DNA of 64,000 bases from assembly GCF_011397635.1 (NCBI RefSeq), contig NC_064761.1:27631643-27695642 (forward strand), in the 5' to 3' direction. This document shows, one piece after another, positions 45,731 through 57,932 of this stretch (position 1 is the first letter of the stretch; every line of letters begins with the position of its first letter). Below the pieces are notes generated by a model that saw only the letters and a list, made by a program, of their open reading frames with translations, was not told the DNA's origin and did not search any database. The translations under genes and the position numbers were made by a program. This DNA comes from Epinephelus fuscoguttatus. Its lineage: Eukaryota; Chordata; Actinopteri; Perciformes; Serranidae.

Positions 45731-47309
45731 GAGGCCTCACCGCAGCTGCATGTTTTGTTTATGTCTGTATGTTATGTATGTTATGATTTTTAAATGCAGT
45801 GTTTGGTTGCAGTTTAAAGAGAAGCCATTCCTCTGTGGTGATCTGTATTGCCGTAAGCCCCGACACACTGGAGCATCTGGCTCAGTCTGTCTCCGCATAC
45901 GTGTGTGCAAGGCTGCTGGCTGTATATGAATTTGTCCACATAAAGCTTAGCGTTTATTACTCTTTGATTTCCTCCTCCTTGTTTGTTTGCACGGTAGAAA
46001 TATTCTGTGTGGACACCTCACATCTGAAACAAGGGTCATTACGCTTCTTGGTGTAGCCTATTTGGCACAATACAGCTGTGCGTAAAAGGCCTGACGGAGC
46101 TGGCTAATAGGCTACGGCTGCAAAATAACACACGTTAAGCCTACAGTAATGAAATGGGTTTCGTTAATCAGAGCATAATTTATCAGACTTTATCAAATAC
46201 TATTAGATTTAAACAGACCATTCAAAGTATTATTTGAGCTTTAGTTAAGTATTTTCAGACAGAGCAGAATTACAAAATTAATTTTGAATAATCCAGTTTG
46301 AGCTAAGTGATTGTGTGTTCGTTGTGTTTTCACTGCGCATCAATAGAAATAACAATGAACAGTCTGTGTGGTCAGAACTTTTGTTAACATCTGTCGATTT
46401 AACACAACTGTGCATGCAGTTTAATAAATGTCCAAGTACATGTAACTATGTAAAAGTATTTTGGAGAATGGTAAATAAAACCCATGTAGCATTTAAATTT
46501 TAATAAGTATATTAGTCATCTAGTGAAATAATAATGGATAAAATATATACTCTACCTTTGTGTTAACAGCAACAACTGCAACATACAAAAATACCATAAA
46601 TTGCACTCCAAGTTAATGTGTAATCCCTGCACTGCAGCGTGCGCATGTGATAATGCGTTCGAACAGTGCGTATTTCTCTTGGATCAGTGTTTTAGTCGAT
46701 TAAACAACCGAACATAACCCTCTCAGATAAATTAACTTACATTCATTGAGTCAGTCTGTCGGGCAGTGCCGGTGTTCAGTTGGTTTTTGGATGCTTGCTA
46801 TGTGCAGCTACACACCTTTATATGTTGTGAGCACTGTTTGTTCATTACAATTAAAAAAGTGACATAGTTAATATAGTTTCTATGGTGGAACAGTGGTTAG
46901 CACTTTTGCCTCTCGCCTGGAAGGTTCTAGGTTTGAAACCACCAGCAAGCTGGAGCTAAGTGTTACTGTGTTACTATACTTACTTTTTATACGTAATTAG
47001 TTGTGTATTTAGCATACACACTAAAACGTGTTGTTACCTAACCTATTGTGCCATAGCTGTTGAATTTAGGAACTCTTTACTCAAGACATTAGATCAAATC
47101 TACTCAGACTGAGTGCAAATTTACTGAGTAGATTGTATAGGTTTGTTTTAACAGTGTAAAGCGCTCACTAGCAGGGCCTGTGACTGAAGGAGTCTGAGGA
47201 GACAAAAGTCATGTTTCCATCCAGGCCAATAACAGGTTCAGTGGGTATCTGTGCCAACACACACACACACGCACATGCACACGTACATGCACACACACAG
47301 ACACACACA

Positions 47310-47363
<54 letters not shown>

Positions 47364-48214
47364 CATTTCCTTTCCCCAATTATAACCATATGCCTGGCAC
47401 ATACACCCGTGTTCGGTAAGTCCCAAAGACTATCTCACAGCACAAAGACAAATACAGAGTGCAGAGGGACAGAGTGAGAAGCTGCATCTTTCACTTTCGA
47501 TTCCGGGGGGATGAGTTGAGACAAAACCCTCAGTTGTATCTGCGGCCTGCACTGCTGCTCGAGGCTGAAGCCTTTTTGTGACTGATATTTGTCGTGTAGT
47601 GGAACTAGTCTGATCACAACGAAAACCTTTATTAAACGTGCATCTCAACATGAAAGCATGTCCACGGCTACACTTTGAAAAGGGTGGTAGCTAAATGATT
47701 AATTCCATTCACCCTGTGTTACCAGATGAGAAACAAAAATCGGAGTGGGGTGCGTGATATATAAGTCAGGGTAACATCAGCCTATACTCAACAACAATTC
47801 GTTAAAAGCCGCGTTATTAAACGTAGTTAAAAACGAAACAGAACCAGCTTTATTTATGATAGGCTATAGAGTAATTTTGCTGGAGATGCATGACTGTTAA
47901 TAACACATATTTAAGGTTTTACATACACTTTTGCATAAACCTCGTTGCCGCTAAAAACCAAAGTCTCATATAAGGATTCCTAAGTATATGGTATTTAATT
48001 TCATTGAATCTATTCTGACTTAAATATTTCTATACACTGTGTGTGCGGTGTGAAGGGGCTGCAACTTACATTTTATTGTGCAACCCTGACAAATAACTGA
48101 AGCATGTAAACGTGTCAGCAGCGTGTCGTATGGAAATTGTGACAATCCGTTTCATTGCAAATGTGCTCAGATATTGCATCTGCATCCGCTTCAGACTAAA
48201 AAGCATCAGAACAG
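45731..48214. other. Intergenic region with tRNA-like SINE remnant and (CA)n
   Basis: At 46884-46943 a tRNA-like SINE head is visible: CAGTGGTTAGCAC (A-box-like) and GGTTTGAAACC (B-box-like). A compound (CA)n tract spans 47257-47361. The rest shows no gene or recognisable element. Confidence 0.55.
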
Positions 48215-48232
48215 AATAAAAAGAACTTTATT
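48215..48232. terminator. Overlapping poly(A) hexamers on both strands
   Basis: AATAAA on the + strand (about 48215-48220) is followed within 7 bases by TTTATT, that is AATAAA on the - strand (about 48227-48232). The - strand signal would give cdkn2c a 3' UTR of about 1.27 kb. A nearer - strand AATAAA lies at 49480-49485, only 9 bases after the stop. Confidence 0.35.
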
Positions 48233-48339
48233 TACCCCTCCCCCAATGGGAAATTCAGCTATCCAGCAGCTCATAAAAGACAAAAATCAACAACCACACT
48301 CCCCCTCATCAACAACACTGTAGTACTAAAATAGACATA

Positions 48340-48432
48340 AAATAAAATAAAATAAAATAAAGTTAAAAAATAAAATAAAGTAAAATAAAATAAATAAAAA
48401 TAGAAATAAAATAAAACAAAATAAAATAAAAT
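48340..48432. repeat. (AAAAT)n simple repeat
   Basis: Imperfect AAAAT/AAATA pentanucleotide run downstream of cdkn2c. No gene is seen from here to the cdkn2c stop. Confidence 0.9.
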
Positions 48433-49493
48433 TGGAGTGGAGTCCATATAGGCCTAATATATTTATTATTGCTGTAAATTCATAAGCCCATGTTCTCTGT
48501 TGAAGTTGACCTATTATCTCAATTGAACTCACATGTTATCCTCACCACTAATACCCTACAACTATTATAATTTTATCGGCCTGTAATTGTCGGTCATAGA
48601 GATGGAGCATTTTATGACCGACAGTTGATGGTGGCCATTAATTTGGAGCAACAGAAATCTAAATGAAACTCGGCCTATGGCCTGTTCGTTTAGTTTTTAT
48701 CACGGCTCGTGTAAGAGCCAATGTGCAACATCAACAGAGGATAATACTGGCGGATCTTTGGGCTCTATAACGCATTTAACCATTACCACCCTCGCCATTA
48801 AATTGTTATAGTCTGCGCATCAGTGATTTTCAGTTTTCTCTCACATCATTTTGTTGGTTCTAGAAACAGAAATGAAGCTGTAGCAAAAGTTCAGTCACGA
48901 AGACAATACTTTTTCATGCTTAGGCTGTAACTTTCGTCATCACTCTGCGATTCCAACCCTGCTCATTCTCCATCTCTGGCTTGGCCGTGTTTGCACAGTC
49001 AAACAGCTATACAACAGCTGACCCACAATCAACCAATAGCACAAGAGCACACCTTCTCCATCAGCCTATCACCTCACTGCTCCTCTCTTATTTCGCTACA
49101 GTGTTCTCACTGTGCGTAATTCACCTCCCCATTACGGCCTACTCCTCTCGGATGCAGCTTCCTTTCGCCTCATCAGTCCACAACAAGTTTCCAGCCGCCA
49201 CCAGTGTCAAGACTCTGTTGAGTCTAAGCGCCAAAACCTTTGTTTATCCTTATCAGCACAAATCATCTGTTATTCTGCACTTATATTCCGCATTAAACTT
49301 CATCTTTGTTCCTGATTGAAATATTTTCTTATCGAAAAAGCGCGGATCCTTTGAAACAAGCCCAACTTTGCACTGAATAGGTCGCTAAAGCGTAAAGATG
49401 CCACGGATTTTTTTGTACCATTAAGTTTGAAGAGTGATTATAAGCTATCCTTAAAAATAATTTGTTGGTAGGAAGCTATTTTATTGCAAGACA

Positions 49494-51031
49494 TTAAAAA
49501 AACATAGAAGAGCACTCACTTGAGCTCAGATACTCGTCAATGTATCTGGCAGTGTCCTCCCTCCTGTGGAGGTGCGCCAGCTGCGCGGCGGTGTATCCCT
49601 GACCGTTTGGGGTTCGGGGGTTCACGGTGCGTCCGATCAGCAGCTGGACCACTTCAAGGTGGCCCTCTCGGGCTGCCAGGTGCAGCGGCAGGTTACCGTG
49701 GTCGTCCACGAGATTAATATCTGCCCCGTGGTCTACCAGCTCGCGCACAGAGTTTATAAATCCTTCGCGCGCGGCGTCGTGCGTCACGGTGAGTCTGAGG
49801 ACCGGGTCGCGTATGTTGGGGTCCGCCCCCGCCTCGAGAAGAGCCCTGACCACAGCGTCGTTCCCCAACATCACCACCTGCACAAAGAAAGGAGGAAAAA
49901 TAACAATAAATAAATAAATAAATAAATAAATAAAATAATAATAATAACAATAATGATAATAATAATAATAATAAATCGAACTAAAACAAACAATAAATAA
50001 ATACAATTAAAAAATGAAATAAAAAACAAAAATAAATAGATAAAAATATACCATATTCCAGATTTGTGATTTAGACGAGGACACTAAAATTACACAACTG
50101 CTTGATAATCTTAAAATGCCATTATTATTACTAAAATGATTACAAGTAGTGCAAGTAGTGATTTAAGTATTATTTCATTGACTTGTATATGACCTCTGTA
50201 CAACTGTTCTAAGAAAATCTAGGCATGTAAAAAAAATTCAAGCAGGGGCAGGCACACTGTGTAAGTAGGCCACTTCCTCACTTCTCATGCTTTTTCACAC
50301 CTCTAAACACTCCACCAGTGACCATCGAATTTAGCATATCTCTTTTAACCTGTTAATAATCACCGACATGGGCTTATTCTTTATTATATCTGAGTAACTT
50401 ATTTCTCAGGATCAAGAGCAAAATCTGTGCTGGAAACACAAACTTCACTGTGAAACTGAGAGTGACTAAAGGACAACTCAATGTGCTATGGAAAAAACCG
50501 GAATAATTCGTTTTAATCCTTACATTCCTGACTATATAGCATTAAATAATTAATTGCAGCAAGACTATGAGTTTTAAAACGATTTTTAAGTGAACTACTT
50601 AGCTGTTTTGACTTAGTGTGGTTTATTCAGATCAGATATGCTACAAAGACCAAACTCCTCTCTGCCATCCATCCACAGATTTCTTAATTTAAAACTTTTT
50701 ATATCGATTTAAAGTATTATATTGTATATAAAGCTGAACAAAGTCTACTAAACATATGAAGGTAAACTATGATCAGGTCGTATATCCTGTACAACAGCAC
50801 TGTAAGATAAGGAAGTCAAAGAGGCAGCTTGTAACACTACAGTCTACCAAAAGAACATGAACAAAACTGTTCTTCCAAATTCACTTTCACACAAACTAAG
50901 CGGTTTATACTGACCTGCAGTGCAGTCCTGTTGTACATATTAAAGCCATTAACGTTTGCTCCATCTTGCAGCAAAAGCGACACTTCACTGAGGTTTCCCC
51001 TGGCAGAGGCCTCGCACAGTGAGTCAGCCAT
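49494..51031 (-). CDS. cdkn2c: INK4 cyclin-dependent kinase inhibitor, p18-like (2 coding exons)
   Basis: Coding exon 1 is 51031-50915 and exon 2 is 49877-49494 on the - strand, with GT-AG junctions between TALQ and VVMLGN, the conserved INK4 intron position. The product is 166 residues (human p18 is 168) made of five ankyrin repeats: about 4-33, 36-63, 70-97, 100-130 and 133-157. INK4 proteins bind CDK4/6 and block cyclin D kinase activity in nucleus and cytosol. The HDAAREGF motif (72-79) holds the Asp that contacts the kinase. Repeat 4 (GNLPLHLAAREGHLEVVQLL) is p18-like, and five repeats plus the faf1/rnf11 context favour cdkn2c. However, the repeat 2-3 loop (DPVLRLTVTHDAAREGF) has the p15/p16 length. 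A GTGAGT donor lies just before the stop. The start has an acceptor two bases upstream, so an untranslated 5' exon exists. Confidence 0.88.
49898..50045. repeat. (AAAT)n/(AAT)n simple repeat in cdkn2c intron
   Basis: A-rich tetra- and trinucleotide run starting about 20 bases upstream (in - strand terms) of the cdkn2c exon 2 acceptor. The remainder of this 1.0 kb intron (50046-50914) shows nothing recognisable. Confidence 0.9.
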
Positions 51032-51560
51032 TCTGGTAGTAGAGAAAATAAACGAAGGTAAAATGTCTCAAACAAGAAGTGTGGAAAATAACTGCATCCA
51101 GACTTCAGGTCTTATCAAGTTCATCTCATAAGCACCTCCCTCCCACCTCCCTCCCACCATCAGACATTGGCTTGACCCCACACTGTTTTCTCTCTCTCTA
51201 GCACTGTAAAAAGTATGGGAAGATTTGGCTCTCTTTTACTTTTATCCAGCTCAGTCCATGAATTTGCATCCTTGCATTTTACACGAGCTAAGCTTTCATT
51301 TTCACAGGTTATATTTTAGCTATAATGACTTTAGTGCTCAGTTAGCATCCACATGGACAATAAAGTTAATCTGTTAGTTCTGTTAGTTACACAATCCAGC
51401 TGCAAAAGACAGTCTGCTACCTCTGGGTGACTGGCATACTTAAATTTGATCCATTTCATGTGTGGAGAAAAACTAATCCACTCACACCATACATGGTGCA
51501 TATATGGTGATGATGATAATAATAATAAAAACATTGTCAACAAAATGTTTAATTTCCAAT

Positions 51561-51562
<2 letters not shown>

Positions 51563-51614
<52 letters not shown>
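51563..51614 (+). repeat. (GT)26 microsatellite
   Basis: Pure GT run of about 52 bases in the inferred cdkn2c intron 1. Confidence 0.95.
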
Positions 51615-51616
<2 letters not shown>

Positions 51617-51712
51617 TCAATTCAGTAGAACTTTAATTTTTATCCCAAAGGATAAAATTAAAAATGACAGTAACACTAAGTGCAAAAAACTAAAATGGTG
51701 GAAAAAACAAAC

Positions 51713-53619
51713 TGCTCCTGATAATCAATGTCATACTGAATATAATATGACAATGAGAAGTAGTATTGCACATGCTGAGAAAATGATATTTGCACTGCAC
51801 TGACTAGTGGACATGGAATTGATGAATAATACTGCACATTATGTGAAGATATTTATATATTATATATAAATTATATTATATGTTGTATTATATGTTGTAT
51901 TTGTAGCATGTTAATGTGTTTTGAGTGGCTGCTAACTTCTTCCTGGTTAAATAAAGGTAAAAAAAAAAAAAAAGTATAGAACTTCATTTATTCCACTTCT
52001 TGCCTAAATTTAAGCACTTATGTCAATTCTGGTACATTGAGAGCAAGTCTACCGGAGTCAAATTCCTTGTATGTGCACATGTACTTGGTGAATAAAGCTG
52101 ATTCCGATTCTGATTTATTTATCCTGCAGGAAATTCTTGTGCCAGAGAGGGCTTCAAAGTACAATAACACTAAGTACAGTAAGCACAATATTAACGATTC
52201 ACAACCAGACAATCAGTATGTTCCCTGGGTCAGGCTCACTCACTGGGCCCAGTATTAGAACAACAGAGTATCAAATATCTATAATCAAAGTATTTTCAGG
52301 GAGCAAAAGTAAAACACAGTGCCTAATAAAGTAACAATAGGAGTACGATGAGTATAAGAGTTACTAAAAATGAACTGAAATGGTGGAAAAAACTAAAATG
52401 GAAATTTTGAAAAGTAGCAATGTGCATCCTATTGCACTATTGTTATATGTTATGTTGTATATATATTATATTATATGTTGTATTGTAGTTGTAGCATGTT
52501 AATGTGTTTTGAGTGGGCTGCTAACTTCTCTCTCTTCAAAACTTCCTGGTTATATAAATATATAAATACACAAAAATCCATACTAGAAGTATTTTCTACC
52601 TACCTATCTATCTATCTATCTATCTATATTATATAATATATATAAATATACAAATATCCATAGTAGATGTATTTTCATAGTATTTATATAGAAGTATTTA
52701 CTAAAAATGAACCAAAATGGTGCTCCTGATAATCAATGTTATATTGAATATAATATGACAATGAGAAGTAGTATTGCACACGACTGAGAAAATGATATTT
52801 GCATTGCACTGACTAGTGGACATGGTATTGATGAATAATACTGCACATTATGTGAAGATATTTATATATTATATATAAATTATATTATATGTTGTATTAT
52901 ATGTTGTATTTGTAGCATGTTAATGTGTTTTGAGTGGCTGCTAACTTCTTCCTGGTTAAATAAAGGTAAAAAAAAAAAAAAAAAAAAATTATAGAACTTC
53001 ATTTATTCCACTTCTTGCCTAAATTTGAGCACTTATGTCAATTCAGGTACATTGAGAGCAAGTCTACCGGAGTCAAATTCCTTGTATGTGCACACGTACT
53101 TGGTGAATAAAGCTATTCTGATTCTGATTTATTTATCTTGCAGGAAATTCTTGTGCCAGAGAGGGCTTCAAAGTACAATAACACTAAGTACAGTAAGCAC
53201 AATATTAACGATTCACAACCAGACAACCAGTATGTTCCCTGGGTCAGGCTCACTCACTGGGCCCAGTATTAGAACAACAGAGTATCAAATATCTATAATC
53301 AAAGTATTTTCAGGAGCAAAAGTAAAACACAGTGCCTAATAAAGTAACAATAGGAGTACGATGAGTATAAGAGTTACTAAAAATGAACTGAAATGGTGGA
53401 AAAAACTAAAATGGAAATTTTGAAAAGTAGCAATGTGCATCCTATTGCACTATTGTTATATGTTATGTTGTATATATATTATATTATATGTTGTATTGTA
53501 GTTGTAGCATGTTAATGTGTTTTGAGTGGGCTGCTAACTTCTCTCTCTTCAAAACTTCCTGGTTATATAAATATATAAATACACAAAAATCCAGAGTAGA
53601 AGTATTTTCTACCTACCTG

Positions 53620-53660
<41 letters not shown>

Positions 53661-53762
53661 AATATATATAATACATATACGTATATACAAATATACAGGC
53701 CTATAAATATACAAATATCCATAGTAGAAGTATTTTCTATCCATCTATCTATCTATCTATCT

Positions 53763-53803
<41 letters not shown>

Positions 53804-54787
53804 ATATATATAAATATACAAATATCCATAGTAGATGTATTTTCATAGTATTTATATAGAATATTTACTAACAATGAACCAAAATGGTGCTCCTGATAAT
53901 CAATGTTATATTGAATATAATATGACAATGAGAAGTAGTATTGCACACGACTGAGAAAATGATATTTGCACTGCACTGACTAGTGGACATGGTATTGATG
54001 AATAATACTGCACATTATGTGAAGATATTTATATATTATATATAAATTATATTATATGTTGTATTATATGTTGTATTTGTAGCATGTTAATGTGTTTTGA
54101 GTGGTTGCTAACTTCTTCCTGGTTAAATAAAGGTAAAAAAAAAAAAAAAAATTAAAGAACTTCATTTATTCCACTTCTTGCCTAAATTTGAGCACTTATG
54201 TCAATTCAGGTACATTGAGAGCAAGTCTACCGGAGTCAAATTCCTTGTATGTGCACACGTACTTGGTGAATAAAGCTATTCTGATTCTGATTTATTTATC
54301 CTGCAGGAAATTCTTGTGCCAGAGAGGGCTTCAAAGTACAATAACACTAAGTACAGTAAGCACAATATTAACGATTCACAACCAGACAACCAGTATGTTC
54401 CCTGGGTCAGGCTCACTCACTGGGCCCAGTATTAGAACAACAGAGTATCAAATATCTATAATCAAAGTATTTTCAGGGAGCAAAAGTAAAACACAGTGCC
54501 TAATAAAGTAACAATAGGAGTACGATGAGTATAAGAGTTACTAAAAATGAACTGAAATGGTGGAAAAAACTAAAATGGAAATTTTGAAAAGTAGCAATGT
54601 ACATCCTATTGCACTATTGTTATATGTTATGTTGTATATATATTATATTATATGTTGTATTGTAGTTGTAGCATGTTAATGTGTTTTGAGTGGGCTGCTA
54701 ACTTCTCTCTCTTCAAAACTTCCTGGTTATATAAATATATAAATACACAAAAATCCATACTAGAAGTATTTTCTACCTATCTGTCTG

Positions 54788-54832
<45 letters not shown>

Positions 54833-54942
54833 AATATTTATAATATATATACGTATATACAAATATATAGGCCTATAAATATACAAATATCCATAGTAGA
54901 AGTATTTTCTATCTATCTGTCTATTTATCTATCTATCTATCT

Positions 54943-55026
<84 letters not shown>

Positions 55027-55210
55027 CAAATATACAAATATCCATAGTAGAAGTATTTTCATAGTATTTATATAGAAGTATTTACTAAAAATGAACCAAA
55101 ATGGTGCTCCTGATAATGTTATATTGAACATGATGTGACAATGAGAAGTAGTATTGCACATGACTGAGAAAATGATATTTGCACTGCACTGACTAGTGGA
55201 CATGGTATTG
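51713..55210 (+). repeat. Tandem repeat of 1.0-1.2 kb unit, three copies plus a partial
   Basis: The landmark TGCTCCTGATAATCAATGT occurs at about 51713, 52721 and 53888, and a shortened form at 55104, so units are about 1008, 1167 and 1215 bp. Each unit holds two retroelement-like 3' tails (CTGGTTAAATAAAGGTAAAA; GTGAATAAAGCTATTCTGAT) and a stretch ending in (TCTA)n and (TA)n microsatellites. Unit length grows because those microsatellites expand from first to third copy. Repeated short open frames beginning MSTYVNSGTLRASLPES are products of the duplication, not genes. Confidence 0.93.
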
Positions 55211-56401
55211 ATGAATAATACTGCATATGATGTTGTGAAAAATTTGGCACAAGATATTGAAAAGTAGTAATGTGCATCATATTAAGCTATAGTGCACCTA
55301 TTGTAAGGACACTATTGGTTATGTTGTATATATTATATTATATTATTATTTGTTGCATGTTAATGTGTTTTGATTGGCTGCTACCTTGGCCAGGTCTCCA
55401 TAGTAAAAGACATTTTAAATCCCAGTGGGACTTTCTGGTTAAATAAAAGTTGAATTAATAGATAAGAATAAAAGTCATATATACATATAGCTACATCAGA
55501 CTGATCATGATCATAATATATAATGATTATAGATTACTTTTACTTTAGCTACTTACCCTGCTCCCTCCAATAATTGTACACGAGGATACTTTTCTCTTTC
55601 ACAGATTATATTATTACTTACTATTATTATAGAGCTCGATCGGCATCCAGATGAGCAATTAATCCACCTAACTGTGCGATTTATGTTTGGCTCCAAATTC
55701 AAACTGACTAGTATGCAAATACTTTTAAGATATACAGTTATATTAGTTACTGCAAAGGACATGTTGGCACCTCTGGGTGACTGCATACCTTATTTTGATC
55801 TATTTTGATGTATTGTGGGTGATAATTATATGTAAACAACGTAAAAACAACAGCTGTTTTCCCACGTGCTGTGAGAGCACTGACAGTCCTGTGATCTGAT
55901 GAGAATGAATACTGAATCTAATCGATTATACTAACAGCTTTATGTGTTTCATTTCTTTTTGGACCCCACAAAAGAAAGCAAACATTAACCTACTGTACAT
56001 GCACGTGCAGCTATAATAACGGTAGTAATCCAAAATAAACACTGCAGCACATCTATTGGACAAAACCCACCTTATTTTATTTTAAAACCATAACGCAATC
56101 CTTCCTCCGTGTAACTGCGCACTGTGTGCCATCCTACCGAGCCGACCGCTGAAAAAGCAAAATAACAACAACAACAAAATAAATAAATGGACACACAAAG
56201 GTTACACCTACGCATATGCTTCAAAACATGTGATGCAACTGAAAGTCGCTTCCCGCTCATTTTCTGATGATTTTGCCCAAATGTATGTGTTTAGTGCGTG
56301 TGTGAGTGTATGGCTGCCATCATGTCCTGCTGTCAGCGTGCAGGAGCTGAGAGGCGATCTGCCCCAAACACCGCAGTCACCACTCATTTCCAAAAACCTA
56401 C
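55211..56401 (-). other. Inferred cdkn2c intron 1, right part
   Basis: It starts with a further retroelement-like tail (GGGACTTTCTGGTTAAATAA near 55430). No exon with splice signals was recognised on either strand. Confidence 0.4.
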
Positions 56402-56626
56402 CGCATACGATGATCCTCCATGAAGCAGTGTCGCAGCGATGTCCGATTCAACTCCTCTCAAAATATGCTGCGAGCCAAATGTCCGAGCATCGTAAAGCTC
56501 CTGGAATATCGTCTCTGTCATCACAGAATATGGCTCATCTGCAGGGTAGACTCGGGCCGCAGCAGCGCAGTTACAGCTTGAAACTGAATTTGAACGACTC
56601 GCCAAAACTGATGCTGGTGTGATTGG
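56402..56626 (-). promoter_or_regulatory. Candidate cdkn2c promoter and untranslated first exon
   Basis: On the - strand a good donor (TATGCG then GTAGGT, exon end 56402) follows a CpG-containing stretch. Upstream are a CCAAT box (complement of 56622-56626) and an E2F-like TTTTGGCGAG (complement of 56598-56607); GGCGGGAC is at 56643-56650. Splicing to the acceptor at 51033-51034 gives a 5' UTR in which a reading frame (ATG at 56521 or 56605) ends at a TGA overlapping the first codons of cdkn2c. Placement is inferred from sequence only. Confidence 0.5.
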
Positions 56627-56650
56627 ATAGGATCAAATGATAGGCGGGAC

Positions 56651-57489
56651 AGTAACGGAGCCTAATGATGCCGTAACGACGTGTGATAAAGGTGCCTCCA
56701 TTCATCACTGTGATACACAGATGACCACAGAGATCTTAGGGGACACAGTCAGACGCAGCATAATGGATATAATCACTGCGTCATGATTCATCTGTAGATA
56801 TAGTTCGCAGTGAAAAAGCCAGGGAGGCATTTTTATGGTGTCATCCTCTGTCATCTTTCACTTTCATGCTGCCCTCTAGTGTTGGGACTTTATATCGCCT
56901 GCAAGCTATTTGCAGCACTCAGAGCGCGTGTGGTGAAATGTAATGTTTTACCTTTTCTTTTTTTTCTTTTTTATTTGAAATTCTCTTTTTATTGGTTTAT
57001 AAAAGCAACATGGACATGTGTTAATAAAGTCAAAAACCATCTGACCATGAAGACATATAAAAAATAAATATCAAAAATAGGAAAAAAAAATAATAAATTA
57101 AAAAATAAGAAAAAAGTTAATTCAGTTTTGATTAAAAATAAAGATTTGTGAGTATTAATTTAAATTAAAATATTACCTTAAAATTAGAGAGTAGATTAGT
57201 GTGCTACTTTTCAACTGGTTGAGTGCACATGAGGTCACAAGCACTTTGACACGTGCGTCAAACATACACAGACTTCTATTGACTACATGGTGTGATACAG
57301 ATACTGTGTAGCACTAAGGAGGAAAGAAAAGGAGAAGGTCAAATGGGGTCACATGACTGGTGCTTGCAGGCCAGGGCCATCCACAACCTCTCAAAAGAGG
57401 GTGTATTATGAAACACTGGGCCCATGGGCACAGACATGCAAAAGGCCGTACCATCCCTCTTACACAGGGGCAAGACACTCAGATTTTGT
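56651..57489. other. Intergenic between cdkn2c and faf1, AT-rich
   Basis: Nothing recognisable beyond A-rich simple sequence at about 57055-57130. Confidence 0.5.
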
Positions 57490-57640
57490 GATAGTTTTCC
57501 CTCTTTTATTTTATTGTTTTGAATCTTTTTGTAGTTGTTATGCATCTTTTTGTGTCTCTTTGCAGTTCCTTTGCATCTCTTTGTGCTTTGTGTGGGAGTG
57601 TGTGTTTCTTTGTAGTCACTTTGAATCTCTTCCTGGGAGG
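57490..57640 (-). repeat. Degenerate TTTGTGTCTCTTTGCAGT array
   Basis: About seven degenerate units of roughly 18-20 bases (CTTTTTGTGTCTCTTTGCAG, CTTTGCATCTCTTTGTG and so on). It is the reverse orientation of the array at 58780-58935. Confidence 0.7.
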
Positions 57641-57669
57641 TACATGTTAATTTGGGTGACATTTTACGG

Positions 57670-57932
57670 GTGAAGGTTCAAGGGGAGGAGGTGGCTCGGG
57701 CATCTGATCAGGATGCCTCCTGGGCGCCTCCCATTAGAGGGGTTCCAGGCATGTCCCACTGGTAGGAGGCCCCGGGGCAGACCCAGAACACGCTGGAGGG
57801 GCTACATATCTTATCTGGCCTGGGAACACCTCAGGGTCCCCCAGGAGGAGCTGGAAAGTGTTGCTGGAGAGAGGGACGTCTGGGGTGCTTTGCCCCAGAT
57901 AGGTGGATGCAAATGATGGATGGATAGTCAAA
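57670..57932 (+). mobile_element. LINE 3' fragment (GRRPRGRPRTRWR type)
   Basis: The frame reads MPPGRLPLEGFQACPTGRRP, then RGRPRTRWRGYISYLAWEHL and VPQEELESVAGERDVWGALP. This is the conserved C-terminus of a very common fish non-LTR reverse transcriptase. It ends in ATGATGGATGGATAG, a typical tail. It is 5'-truncated; there is no functional element. Confidence 0.85.

Noticed and set aside
46884..46943. Possible tRNA gene
   Set aside because: A and B box-like words are present but no cloverleaf could be drawn; it fits a tRNA-derived SINE remnant better.
47168..47477. Cys/Val- and Thr/His-rich frames
   Set aside because: Translations of a (CA)n/(GT)n microsatellite.
49566..49950. Open frames overlapping cdkn2c exon 2 on both strands
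   Set aside because: Shadows of the GC-rich INK4 exon. The true frame shows the ankyrin motifs. An ARF-like second product is not supported because no separate first exon joins that frame.
52018..54511. Repeated 104-107 codon frames beginning MSTYVNSGTLRA
   Set aside because: They are identical because the underlying 1.1-kb repeat is duplicated, and they lie over retroelement 3' tails.
56230..56622. 130-codon + strand frame
   Set aside because: Antisense to the likely cdkn2c first exon/promoter; no homology.
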